In this document: in pieces, positions 7,068-15,335 of the stretch | How positions within the stretch are numbered: position 1 is the first letter of the stretch | How the letters are laid out: every line of letters begins with the position of its first letter | DNA from: Methylobacterium sp. | GTDB lineage: Bacteria > Pseudomonadota > Alphaproteobacteria > Rhizobiales > Beijerinckiaceae | Length of the DNA stretch: 16,624 nt | Direction of reading: 5' to 3' | Assembly: GCA_021154065.1 (NCBI GenBank) | Contig: JAJKJG010000053.1 | Span: 1-16,624, forward strand | Notes under the pieces: model-generated | Told to the model about the DNA's origin: nothing | Seen by the model: only the letters and a program-made list of their open reading frames with translations | The model's database searches: none | Made by a program: the position numbers and the translations under genes

Positions 7068-7502
7068 TCAGCCGAGGATCTTCCAAATCCCGCTGCACGT
7101 CGCAACGACGCGCTCGCCCGCAACCAGGGTGCCGCGCATGAACACGAGGGACGCGGTTCGGCGCACCACCTCGGGCGCGATCTCGATGAACTCGCCGAGC
7201 TCGCCCGCGCTCACGAACTGCATGTAGAACTGGATCGTCGCGTCCGGCTTGTCGCCAGCGGCCTTCCAGGCGTTGCGGCCGAGCCCGCGGTCGGCGAAGG
7301 TCATGAGCATCCCGCCCTGCACGACGCGGCGGAGATTGGCGTGCTTCGCCTCGGCGCGAAAGCCGAATTGCCAGCGCGCGCCGTGCTCACGGCGATAGAT
7401 CGGGCCGACAAGGCCGATGAAGCCGTCGTCCTTGACCGGACGCCATCCCTGCGCGGCAAGGTCGGATGGGGGCGGGGCGACATCGTCGCCAGGCTCGCTC
7501 AT
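7068..7502 (-). CDS. PaaI-family hotdog-fold thioesterase
   Basis: A 144-residue single-domain hotdog protein of the PaaI/acyl-CoA thioesterase group. The core helix segment reads HANLRRVVQGGMLMTFADRGLG. Here the common HGG motif is QGG, while the aspartate of the following ADRGLG is kept. Later strands (IQFYMQFVSAGELGEFIEI and LVFMRGTLVAGERVVATCSGIWKIL) fit the fold. Members hydrolyse acyl-CoA thioesters; the substrate here is unknown. The ATG at 7502 has GGGAG about 7 bases upstream. It is downstream of trxA on the same strand but beyond a strong terminator, so it probably has its own weak promoter or depends on readthrough. Confidence 0.88.
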   Translation of the reverse strand: MSEPGDDVAPPPSDLAAQGWRPVKDDGFIGLVGPIYRREHGARWQFGFRAEAKHANLRRVVQGGMLMTFADRGLGRNAWKAAGDKPDATIQFYMQFVSAGELGEFIEIAPEVVRRTASLVFMRGTLVAGERVVATCSGIWKILG

Positions 7503-7518
7503 CCGTCGCTCCCACGCA

Positions 7519-7543
7519 TGAAAAAGGGCCCGCTCGGGCCCTT
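7519..7543 (-). terminator. Intrinsic terminator downstream of trxA
   Basis: On the minus strand a perfect 8-bp G+C-rich stem, AAGGGCCC / GGGCCCTT, with a GAGC loop is followed by a run of T residues (minus-strand reading of 7525-7521). It lies 27 bases past the trxA stop codon and 17 bases before the thioesterase ATG. This is a classic Rho-independent terminator for trxA. Confidence 0.9.
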
Positions 7544-7569
7544 CCCATGTCGAGACCGCAAGCTGGCGC

Positions 7570-7896
7570 TCACGCCGCCGTCGTCTGCTGAATCCATTTC
7601 GACAGGTCGCCCTTCGGCGCCGCGCCGACCTTCTGCCCGGCGAGCTTGCCGCCCTTGAACAGCATCAGGGTCGGGATCGAGCGAATTCCGAATTGCGACG
7701 CAATGTTCGGGTTCTCGTCGACGTTCACCTTGGCGATCTTGACCTTGCCCTGCATCTCGGCGGCGATCTCCTCGAGCGCCGGGCCGATCATGCGGCAGGG
7801 ACCGCACCACTCGGCCCAGAAATCGACGACTACGGGCTCGGCGGACTTCAGCACGTCCTGGTCGAAGCTCGTGTCGGTCACTTTCATGGTCGTCAT
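7570..7896 (-). CDS. trxA: Thioredoxin
   Basis: A 108-residue classical thioredoxin, the cytoplasmic dithiol reductant recycled by thioredoxin reductase. It has [13 protein letters not shown] with the redox pair C31 and C34, and VNVDENP. The cis-proline is P75 in [12 protein letters not shown], and it ends in a typical C-terminal helix. The ATG at 7896 is chosen because AAGG lies 7 bases upstream and family similarity begins within a few residues. The frame stays open upstream to 7971, but that stretch covers the predicted promoter. A second ATG three codons in is a possible alternative. It follows addA on the same strand after a 93-bp gap and ends at a strong terminator, so it is probably a separate transcript. 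Confidence 0.96.
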   Translation of the reverse strand: MTTMKVTDTSFDQDVLKSAEPVVVDFWAEWCGPCRMIGPALEEIAAEMQGKVKIAKVNVDENPNIASQFGIRSIPTLMLFKGGKLAGQKVGAAPKGDLSKWIQQTTAA

Positions 7897-7942
7897 CGCA
7901 TCACCTTGGGCTCGGAGCGGGGTCTTGTCCGCAGGTCCGCGG

Positions 7943-7971
7943 TAGTTAGGAGGGGCCTGCCGGGCGGTCAA
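7943..7971 (-). promoter_or_regulatory. Predicted promoter of trxA
   Basis: On the minus strand, TTGACC (7971-7966, 5 of 6 consensus bases) is followed after exactly 17 bases by TAACTA (7948-7943). The -10 box is weak, but alphaproteobacterial -10 elements are often poorly conserved. The start site would be about 40 bases before the trxA ATG, leaving room for the AAGG ribosome-binding site. The position in the only long gap of this strand supports the call. Confidence 0.4.
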
Positions 7972-7978
7972 GGCAAGG

Positions 7979-8000
7979 CGGCCATGCGGTCACGTGGCCG
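7979..8000 (-). other. Small inverted repeat over the addA stop codon
   Basis: Arms CGGCCA (8000-7995 on the minus strand) and TGGCCG (7984-7979) can pair with a 10-base loop that includes the addA stop. There is no T-run after it. It could weakly end or stabilise the addA message, or be chance. Confidence 0.22.
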
Positions 8001-11000
8001 TGAGACGATCGAGCGCCTGGTCCAGTTCCTCCGGGCGCAGTTCCTGGATCGAGGGTCCCGCGGTCCAGACAAGGAACGGCCGGACCCACCGCCCGGGGTA
8101 GATCTGCTGGAGGAGGCGCCGATAGAGCGCGAGCTGCGCCACATAGGCCGCGGGTGCGGGCCGGGCGGGACCGGGGACGCGGGCGTCGCTCTTGAAGTCG
8201 GCCAGCAGCACCTCGCCGTCCAGCACCGCCAGGCGGTCGATCTGGCCCGACACCGACGTCGCTTCGCCGCCGATCACGAGCGTTCCGGCGATCCCCACCT
8301 CGGCCCGGGAGCCCGGCCCGAAGAGCGCTGCGAGCGCCTCGTGCCCGAGCACCCCGATCGCATTCGCGACGATGACGCTCCGCTCCGGCGCGCCGAGCTT
8401 CGGGGCGCGAGCCCGGACGTAAGCCTCGGCCGCCGTTCTCCGCCTGTCGGCCGGCAGGCTTGGCAGCCTCTCGATGAGCGCGTCGACGAGGCTGCCGCGC
8501 AGGCGCGCCTCGGCCGGCGCCGATCCGGCGCGGCGGCCCGGCGCGCGGTGCGGAACGGCGTAGGATGGCCGCAAGGCGGCCGCCGGTTCCGCTTCCGGCG
8601 CCGCCGCGGTCGTGAGCCAAGCCGGCAGATCGGAGGCCGGCAACGGAGCGACCGGCGCCGGCTGGAGCGGCTGCGGCGACGGGTTGTCGTCGCACCAGAC
8701 ATCGATCGGCCCGTAAGGGGTATTCGCGACCGCGAGGCCGCCGAGCTTCTTGGCGAGGCTGCGACGCACCATCTCGCACCAGGCCTGCTCGGGCGCCTCC
8801 CTGCTTGCCGTGCGAAACGGCGCGATCACCAGCCGATCCTTCGCCCGGGTCATCGCCACGTAGAGGAGGCGGTTATGCTCCTCGGTGGCGCGCTCGTGGA
8901 GCGCGTCACGGGCCTGGACCATCCCCGACGGATCATATTTCGCCCCCGGCGACCAGACCGGAAACTCGGCGTTTGTGCCGGCGAGCGTCACGGGAATCAG
9001 CGGCGGATCCCGTCCGAGCACGTCGCAGCCGTCGACCAGGATCACGACCGACGCTTCGAGACCCTTCGCGCCATGCACGGTCATCACCCGCACCTCGTCG
9101 CGGGCGGCATCGAGGTCGCGCTTCACCTCGTGCGACGCCGACTCGAAGCGCGCCAGGAAAGTGGTGAGCGAAGGGGTCTCGGTCGCCTCCGCGCCATGGG
9201 CGACGCAGAGGAAGGCGTCGATCGCGTCGGCGGCCTCGCTGCCAAGCCGCGCGACGAGCTTCCTGCGGCCGCCGAGCGGCCCGAGCACGGTCGCGAAGAA
9301 GCCGAACGGTCCGTGCATCTGCGCGAGCGCGCGCCAGGTCCGCAGCGCGTTGCAGCCGCGCTGCGCCGCCTCGTCGTTCGCGTCGGCATGGCGATGCAGC
9401 GCCTCGTGCAGCGATTCGGGGCCGTCCCGCCGGCCGGCGATGCGGGTCAGATCGTCGTCGGTGAAACCGACAAGCGGCGACTTCAACGCCGTCGCGACGG
9501 TCAGGTCGTCCTCGGGCAGGAGCGCCGCCCGCCCGGCGGCGATGAGGTCGGCGACGGCGATGTGCTCGCCGATATCGAGACGGTCGGCGCCGGCGACCGG
9601 CACGCCGGCGCTCTTGAGCGCGCGGATCACGGCCTCGAACGCCGCGCCGCGCTTGCGCACCAGCACCAGGATATCGCCGGCGCTCCAGACCCGGCCAGCC
9701 TCGTCGCCCTTGCTGGTCCAATCGCGCACGGTCTTCGCGATCCGCGAGGCGAGGAGGACCGGTGGCGAGTGCCGCTCAGGCTCGTCGACCGGGAGCGTCC
9801 ACGCCTCCGGCTGCCGTTCTTCCCGCGGCTCGACGCTCGGCCACAGCTCGACGCGACCGGGGGCGTTGGTCCGCGCGCTCTCGTGGGTCGTGCCGACCGC
9901 CGAATCGTCGAAGGACAGGCCCCTGAAATGGAGCGGCTCGGCGAAGGTCGTGTCGACCGCCGAGAGCACCGCCTTCGCGGAACGGAAGGAGAGCGTCAGC
10001 CGCACGTCTTGGAAGCGCAACGCGGCGCTCTCGGTCCGTGCCTTCCAATACCGGCGGCTCGCCTCGAATTCGCGCGGCGCGGCGCCCTGGAAGCCGAAGA
10101 TCGACTGCTTCGGATCCCCGACTGCGAAGACAGTTCGAATCTGCCGCGCGCGGGCGCCGCTGCCGGCCGAGAAATCCTCGGTGATGTGGCGCAGGATCTG
10201 CCATTGCTCGGGGTTCGTGTCCTGCGCCTCGTCGACGAGCACGTGATCGATGCCGCGGTCGAGCTTGTACAGCACCCAGGCGCCGTCGCCGCGCGAGAGC
10301 AGCGCCAGCGTCTTGGCGATGAGATCGTCGAAATCGAGCGCGCCGATCCGCTGCTTGTGGGCCTCGACCCGCTTCACGATCGCGGCGGCGAGCGTGTAGA
10401 GCGCGTTCGTGCGCTCGACCGCGTCGGCGGCCTTGAGTTTCGCGCAAACCGCGGCGAGGCGCTCGCGCTCGTTCGCGAGCGCGTCCCTGATCGACTGCGG
10501 TACGGCTTTCGTCCCGAGCCGCGCTCGCGGCGTCCCGGCGCCGTCCTCGGTGAAGAAGACGCAGCGATAGAGCCGCAGCCGCTCGACCGGGTTCCCGGCC
10601 GCGAGGAAGCTTGCGATCGCCTCCGCGAGGTCGCGGTCCTGGCTCGAGGACGTGGTGCGGAGCGCGCCCGCGATGCCGCCGAGCTCCTCCCGGGAAAGCC
10701 CGATCATGTCCTGCTCGATTACGGCCGCCGTCTCGTGCGCGGCAAGCCCAAGTGTCGCGCGCAGGCGCGCCGTGCAGGTCGCGAGATCGGGCGGGAGCCG
10801 CTCGCATTTGATCGCCTTCACGGCCGCGGCGACGACCTCGGTCAGCCGCTCGCCGGCGGCATCGAGGCCGATCCGGTTGAACGCGTCGGCGAGCTCCGGC
10901 GACGCCTCGGACGCGGCCTCCGACAGCACCTCCTTGGTCGCCTGCGCGATCTGCTCCCCGACCTGCGCCTCGTCGAGCACGCTGAAGCGGGCCGGGACGT

Positions 11001-11442
11001 TCGCCTCGAAAGGCACGAGGTGCAGGAGGCGTTCGCAGAACGCGTGGATGGTCTCGATCTTCAGGCCGCCCGGCGTCTCGACCGCGCGCGCGAACAGCCG
11101 GCGCGCCTGGCGGAGATGATCCGGCGACGGCCTCGACCCTTCGAGTTCGGCGAGCTCGTCGCCGAGCGACTGCTCGTCGAACGTGACCCACTGCGCCAGC
11201 CGCTCGAAGACGCGGATCGCCATGTTGGCGGCGGCCGCCTTGGTGAAGGTCAGGCAGAGGATCCGTCCGGGCGGCGCCCCGGTCAGCAGGAGCCGCAGCA
11301 CGCGGTCGCTCAGAACCTTGGTCTTGCCGGCGCCGGCGTTCGCCGACACCCAGGCCGAGACGCGCGGATCGGCGGCACGGCGCTGCGCCAGCCGGGTGAA
11401 ATCGTTAACGACGAGGAGCTCGCTCGCGAGCGCTCGGGTCAC
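7990..11442 (-). CDS. addA: Double-strand break repair helicase-nuclease AddA
   Basis: AddA is the UvrD-like helicase and nuclease subunit of AddAB, the alphaproteobacterial counterpart of RecBCD that resects DNA ends for RecA. The 1150-residue protein has Walker A SANAGAGKT (lysine K40), motif Ia LTFTKAAAANM, and Walker B LVDEAQD near residue 403. It also has GDPKQSIFGFQGA near 440, VHGAKGLE near 790 and VAMTRAKDRL near 862. A C-terminal RecB-type nuclease shows GQIDRL, LLADFKSD and YVAQLALYRRLL around 1065-1100. The start is a GTG at 11442 that overlaps the addB stop by four bases (GTGA), giving translational coupling. An upstream in-frame extension to 12033 is rejected because it lies within addB. 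Length is typical of the alphaproteobacterial form. Confidence 0.97.
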   Translation of the reverse strand: MTRALASELLVVNDFTRLAQRRAADPRVSAWVSANAGAGKTKVLSDRVLRLLLTGAPPGRILCLTFTKAAAANMAIRVFERLAQWVTFDEQSLGDELAELEGSRPSPDHLRQARRLFARAVETPGGLKIETIHAFCERLLHLVPFEANVPARFSVLDEAQVGEQIAQATKEVLSEAASEASPELADAFNRIGLDAAGERLTEVVAAAVKAIKCERLPPDLATCTARLRATLGLAAHETAAVIEQDMIGLSREELGGIAGALRTTSSSQDRDLAEAIASFLAAGNPVERLRLYRCVFFTEDGAGTPRARLGTKAVPQSIRDALANERERLAAVCAKLKAADAVERTNALYTLAAAIVKRVEAHKQRIGALDFDDLIAKTLALLSRGDGAWVLYKLDRGIDHVLVDEAQDTNPEQWQILRHITEDFSAGSGARARQIRTVFAVGDPKQSIFGFQGAAPREFEASRRYWKARTESAALRFQDVRLTLSFRSAKAVLSAVDTTFAEPLHFRGLSFDDSAVGTTHESARTNAPGRVELWPSVEPREERQPEAWTLPVDEPERHSPPVLLASRIAKTVRDWTSKGDEAGRVWSAGDILVLVRKRGAAFEAVIRALKSAGVPVAGADRLDIGEHIAVADLIAAGRAALLPEDDLTVATALKSPLVGFTDDDLTRIAGRRDGPESLHEALHRHADANDEAAQRGCNALRTWRALAQMHGPFGFFATVLGPLGGRRKLVARLGSEAADAIDAFLCVAHGAEATETPSLTTFLARFESASHEVKRDLDAARDEVRVMTVHGAKGLEASVVILVDGCDVLGRDPPLIPVTLAGTNAEFPVWSPGAKYDPSGMVQARDALHERATEEHNRLLYVAMTRAKDRLVIAPFRTASREAPEQAWCEMVRRSLAKKLGGLAVANTPYGPIDVWCDDNPSPQPLQPAPVAPLPASDLPAWLTTAAAPEAEPAAALRPSYAVPHRAPGRRAGSAPAEARLRGSLVDALIERLPSLPADRRRTAAEAYVRARAPKLGAPERSVIVANAIGVLGHEALAALFGPGSRAEVGIAGTLVIGGEATSVSGQIDRLAVLDGEVLLADFKSDARVPGPARPAPAAYVAQLALYRRLLQQIYPGRWVRPFLVWTAGPSIQELRPEELDQALDRLTAT

Positions 11443-14400
11443 GGCTCGCCCTCTTCGCCGTCGGCGTTCGCGAGGGACCACTCCTTGACGCGCGCCAGAT
11501 GATCGTAGTCCGAATATTTGCGGGCGAATTTCGGAAACGGCCGCGACAGATACCCGGTCTCCCCGGCCACGTATCGGGCAAGGAGCTGCTCGAGTCCGCG
11601 GCGATGCGCGACGACGATGTCCGCAACGGTGCGGCCGTCGCCCTTTGGAGTCTCGAGCGGACGCGGGACGAGGGGGTCGCGTCCGCCGGAGATTTTCACG
11701 TACAGAAGCTCGGGCGTCTCGCGCGCGCGATCGACGCCTTCGAACCCGCCCGCCATCAGCATCGCGGCCTCGAGCGTGAGCTGAGGCGAGAACCCGGCGA
11801 ACACCTCCTTGGCGCTCGGCGGCTGGCCGGTCTTGAAATCGATGATGGCGAAGGCGCCGCCGAGGCCGGCTTCGATCCGGTCGGCGCGGGCCCTGAGGTT
11901 GAAGGTCTCGCCCTCCGGAAGCGCGATCGTCATCGCGCCGCGGCGCTCGGCATGGACTTCGGCGAGCGCGGCACGGCGGCGCTCGTCCCAGCCGACGAAG
12001 GCGGTGGCGAGCCGCTCGAAACGCGGCCACCACTCGGCGTAAAGCTCGGGATAGGCCTCGGCGGTGGCCGCGAACGCGTCGGCGCCGCGCTGGAGGAGGT
12101 TCTCCAGCGCCCGTTCCGGCAGTGCCTTTGGATAATCGATCGCAAAGCGCCCCAGCACGTCGTGCAGGAGCGTGCCGCGGTCCGCCGCGCCCGGCATCGC
12201 CGCGATCGGATCGAGCGCGTCAAGACCCAGGATGTGCTTGGCGTAGATCGAGTACGGGTCGCGCACCAGGGTTTCGATCTCGGTGACGCTGAGCGTGCGC
12301 GGGAAGGGGAACAGCACCGGATCGGGCTTCGGGGCGGGACGGCGCAGCGGCGGGGCGTCGTCCAGCCGGTCGAGCGCCGCGGCGAGGCCGCGATAACGGT
12401 CGCCGCGAGCTATCACGGCCTCCCAAGCCTTAGCGCCGACGAACGCCTTGAGGCGCTGGAGAAAGCGCGACGGCACCATGGGCGCGCCGTTGCGCTTCGC
12501 TGCCCGCGTGATCACCACGTCACCGGCACCGAGGAGCTGGACGAAATCGTGCGCGGTTTGGCCGATCCGTTGTTCCGGCGACGCGAGCCCGAGCCGCGCC
12601 CGCATCGGCCGGTTCAGGAAGGCGTCGGTCTCGACGCGGGCCGGCCAAACGCCCTCGTCGAGCCCGCCGACCACGATCCGGTCGAACGAGAGCAGGCGGG
12701 CCTCGAGCAGGCCCAGGATCTCGATACGGGCGTGGCCCCCGGGCGCGGGCGCGACGGTGCGCTGGCGGGCGAGACTCGCAAAGAAGGCGGGATAATCGAC
12801 GAAGCGGCCGCGAACGCCGCCGCTGCCATCCGCTGCCGCAAGCTCGTCAAAGAGCCTCTCCAGCCCGCCAAGGGATTCATCCTCCATCGCGTCGGCGGAC
12901 CGGAGCAGCTTTTCGATCGTCCGGCGATGCGCCTCCGCGACGTCAACGAGATCGAGACTGTCCCCGTCTCGCGACGGCGGCGGAAACCCCGCGAAGGCAT
13001 CGCGCAGGCGCGCAAGGAGATCGGCAGCAGCGTCCCAGTCCCGCGGCGAGAGGCGGCGGCGCGGGCGCGGGGTGTGACGGGAATTCTCCGCGCGACGCAT
13101 CGAGAAGGCGTCGGCAAGACCGTCAAGACCGGGCCTCGGGGCGGGTCCGCGCAACACCCCGATCTCGAGCGCCGCGGCGGCCCGCTCAACCTCGGCGCGA
13201 TCGAGACCAAGCCGGAGCAGCGGATGAGCCAGGAGGGCGAGCACGCGGACGGGATGGAAATCCAGCGCCGCCGCGTCGGCTGCCAGGCGGGCGAGGCGGC
13301 CGGCGAGCGAGTCCGACAGCGGCACTCCGGCCGAATCCTCGACCGCCACGTTCCAGCGCCTGAGTTCCGCCGCGACCCGGATCGCGAGCGCCCGGTCCGG
13401 AGTCGCGAGAGCAGCCCTGCGCCCGGGCCGCTTCAGCGTCTCGCGCAGGGCGATCGCCATGGCGAGCGCCTCCTCGCGCTCGTCCACCGCCTCGACGATC
13501 GCGACGCCGGTAAACCCCGCGGCGGCGAGGCCGGCGTGCTCGGCGCGATCCATCGCCACCCAGAGATCGGTCGTCTCGGCCGGCCGAAGCGCTTCCGTGA
13601 GGATGCGGGCGCGGGCCCGCGCGCTCGCGGCGGCCGAGCCGAGCACGGGGACGTCGTAACGGGAGACTTGCAGCGAGGTCTCGACGAGCCGCTTCAGCAT
13701 GGCTTGCGGGTGGCCGTGGATGAATTCACCGTCGCCGTCGTCGCGGCGGCCGATCTTGCCCCAGGCCTCGTCGTCGAGATACTGGTCGAGGCCGGGCAGC
13801 ACCACGGCGCCGTTCGGCAGCCGCGCGATCGCGGCAAGGAGCGCCGCGGTCGACGGCATCGAGCCCGTCGACCCTGCGGCGATGATGGGCGTCTGCGGGC
13901 GCTCGCGCAGAAGCCGTTCCGCCTCCGCCTTGATCAAGGTGCTGCGCCGATGCGCCGGGTCGCTCGCGCCGCGCTCGCGCAGGATATCCGGCCAGCCCTC
14001 GACGGCGATGCGCACGCAGTCGAGCGTGAGCTTGAAGTACTCGGAATACTCGCTCTCGACGGCTTGCGCGATCTCGTCCCAGGGAACCTCCTCGACCGCA
14101 AGCGCATCCATGAGGAGCTCGAGGTCGGCCGCGAGGTTCACGGCGTCGGCGGGCGACGACGGCACCAGGAACGGCACCCCGGGAGGCAGCCGGTGAAGGT
14201 CGGGGCTGACGGCCGCCGCCCAACGCTGGACGAGCCGCGTCAGAATGAGCCGCCGCTCCATCGGCGCGATCGGCGGTGCGAGCGCCGCGGTCGCTTCGAA
14301 GGCGGATTCGAGGGCGCCCGCGGCGAGGTCGAACTCCGCCTGATCGGCGTCGCCGAGCGGGACGATGCGCGGCAGGAGCTGCGCCCGGTTGCCGTTGCGC

Positions 14401-14582
14401 GCCGCGACGATCGCCGCGAAGGCCCGCGCCGCCCGGCGGGTCGGCAGATAGATCACGGCATCGGGCGCGGCGGTGTCGATCGCTCCGTCGCCACAGAGCC
14501 GGCCGTCGAGCAGCGCGTCGGCGAGCGTCGGCAGGAAGGGAACGCCGGCGGGAATCGTGAAGACGCGGCTCGAGGATGACAT
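11439..14582 (-). CDS. addB: Double-strand break repair protein AddB (alphaproteobacterial type)
   Basis: AddB is the second subunit of the AddAB end-resection complex. The 1047-residue protein starts with the family-like VFTIPAGVPFLPTLADALL and has no Walker A motif there. The middle is helicase-like and probably inactive. The C-terminal PD-(D/E)XK nuclease domain includes SVTEIETLVRDPYSIYAKHIL, DRGTLLHDVLGRFA near residue 800, and AIIDFKTGQPPSAKEV near 912, with a later QLTLEAAML helix. Only two cysteines are seen, both N-terminal, so the iron-sulfur cluster of Bacillus-type AddB is absent. The ATG at 14582 is four bases after the stop of the upstream nucleotidyltransferase gene. An earlier in-frame start at 14621 would overlap that gene and adds no recognisable sequence. 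No good ribosome-binding site is seen, which suggests coupled translation. Confidence 0.96.
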   Translation of the reverse strand: MSSSSRVFTIPAGVPFLPTLADALLDGRLCGDGAIDTAAPDAVIYLPTRRAARAFAAIVAARNGNRAQLLPRIVPLGDADQAEFDLAAGALESAFEATAALAPPIAPMERRLILTRLVQRWAAAVSPDLHRLPPGVPFLVPSSPADAVNLAADLELLMDALAVEEVPWDEIAQAVESEYSEYFKLTLDCVRIAVEGWPDILRERGASDPAHRRSTLIKAEAERLLRERPQTPIIAAGSTGSMPSTAALLAAIARLPNGAVVLPGLDQYLDDEAWGKIGRRDDGDGEFIHGHPQAMLKRLVETSLQVSRYDVPVLGSAAASARARARILTEALRPAETTDLWVAMDRAEHAGLAAAGFTGVAIVEAVDEREEALAMAIALRETLKRPGRRAALATPDRALAIRVAAELRRWNVAVEDSAGVPLSDSLAGRLARLAADAAALDFHPVRVLALLAHPLLRLGLDRAEVERAAAALEIGVLRGPAPRPGLDGLADAFSMRRAENSRHTPRPRRRLSPRDWDAAADLLARLRDAFAGFPPPSRDGDSLDLVDVAEAHRRTIEKLLRSADAMEDESLGGLERLFDELAAADGSGGVRGRFVDYPAFFASLARQRTVAPAPGGHARIEILGLLEARLLSFDRIVVGGLDEGVWPARVETDAFLNRPMRARLGLASPEQRIGQTAHDFVQLLGAGDVVITRAAKRNGAPMVPSRFLQRLKAFVGAKAWEAVIARGDRYRGLAAALDRLDDAPPLRRPAPKPDPVLFPFPRTLSVTEIETLVRDPYSIYAKHILGLDALDPIAAMPGAADRGTLLHDVLGRFAIDYPKALPERALENLLQRGADAFAATAEAYPELYAEWWPRFERLATAFVGWDERRRAALAEVHAERRGAMTIALPEGETFNLRARADRIEAGLGGAFAIIDFKTGQPPSAKEVFAGFSPQLTLEAAMLMAGGFEGVDRARETPELLYVKISGGRDPLVPRPLETPKGDGRTVADIVVAHRRGLEQLLARYVAGETGYLSRPFPKFARKYSDYDHLARVKEWSLANADGEEGEP

Positions 14583-14586
14583 CGCG

Positions 14587-15321
14587 TCAGAGCGCGCTCG
14601 CGGCGATGCGCCCTTCCGCACCTTTGAGGGATGCCGGGGTTCCGACGTGAAGCCACTGGCCGTCGAGCCGCAACCCGTGCAGCCGGCCGGCTTCGCTTGC
14701 CCGATCGAACAGACGGTTGAGCGAGAAGGCGCCGGCGGGCGCGGCTTGGAAGAGTTCCGGCTTCATGATCGCGACACCGGCATAGACAAAGGGCGTGACC
14801 TCCCGCTCGCGACGGCGCCGCAGGCGCCCCTCGGCATCCATTGCGAAGTCGCCGAGCCCTTCGTAGCCGAAGCTCGTCGTCGCCGATGCGAGAAGAAGCA
14901 GGATATCCATGATCGCCGGCTCCCAATACGCGATCATGCGGCCGAGGTTGGATTGCGGCCCCTCGATCCACAACGAATCCGAGTTGAGCACGAGAAAATC
15001 CCGCCGTCCCAGCAGCGGCAACGCTTTGACGATCCCGCCGCCGGTCTCCAGGAGCTCGTCGCGCTCGTCGGAAATCACGATGCGGGGCCGCCGGCGTCCC
15101 TGAAGATGCTGCTCGATCTGGTCCGGCAGGTAATGGATGTTGACCACCGCGGTCTCGATGCCGGCGGCGCAGAGCCGGTCGAGCGCATGGTCGAGCATGG
15201 CCCGTCCGCCGACGCGCACGAGCGGCTTCGGGATCGTGTCCGTGATCGGCCGCATGCGCTTGCCGAGCCCGGCGGCGAGCACCATGGCGGTCGTGATCGA
15301 GGGGCCGGCGTTGGCGCTCAA
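14587..15321 (-). CDS. murU: Nucleotidyltransferase, probable N-acetylmuramate-1-phosphate uridylyltransferase (MurU-like)
   Basis: A 244-residue sugar-1-phosphate nucleotidyltransferase. The nucleotide-binding signature AMVLAAGLGKRMRPITDTIPKPLV is near the N terminus, written here in two parts: AMVLAAGLGKR, then MRPITDTIPKPLV. It is followed by VVNIHYLPDQIE, ETGGGIVKALPLL, the metal-site LVLNSDSLW and a C-terminal WLHVGTPASL. Together with the AmgK-type kinase gene just upstream, it fits the muramic acid salvage route. In that route AmgK makes MurNAc-1-phosphate and MurU converts it to UDP-MurNAc, bypassing MurA and MurB. The start is uncertain: a TTG at 15321 is proposed, 14 bases after the upstream stop, because the longer frame to 15378 overlaps that gene. 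The internal ATG at the MVLAAG segment would be too short. Substrate assignment rests on neighbourhood and family. Confidence 0.82.
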   Translation of the reverse strand: MSANAGPSITTAMVLAAGLGKRMRPITDTIPKPLVRVGGRAMLDHALDRLCAAGIETAVVNIHYLPDQIEQHLQGRRRPRIVISDERDELLETGGGIVKALPLLGRRDFLVLNSDSLWIEGPQSNLGRMIAYWEPAIMDILLLLASATTSFGYEGLGDFAMDAEGRLRRRREREVTPFVYAGVAIMKPELFQAAPAGAFSLNRLFDRASEAGRLHGLRLDGQWLHVGTPASLKGAEGRIAASAL

Positions 15322-15335
15322 CGGATGCTCGGGTT

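Noticed and set aside
7693..11502. Plus-strand open frame of 1269 codons opposite addA
   Set aside because: It lies antisense to a well-supported addA with all helicase and nuclease motifs. Its composition is very rich in Arg, Ala, Gly and Asp with no domain pattern, which is typical of a shadow frame in G+C-rich DNA.
11499..14579. Plus-strand open frame of 1026 codons opposite addB
   Set aside because: Same pattern: antisense to addB, Arg/Gly/Glu-rich low-information protein, no recognisable motifs. Long antisense frames are expected when stop codons are rare.
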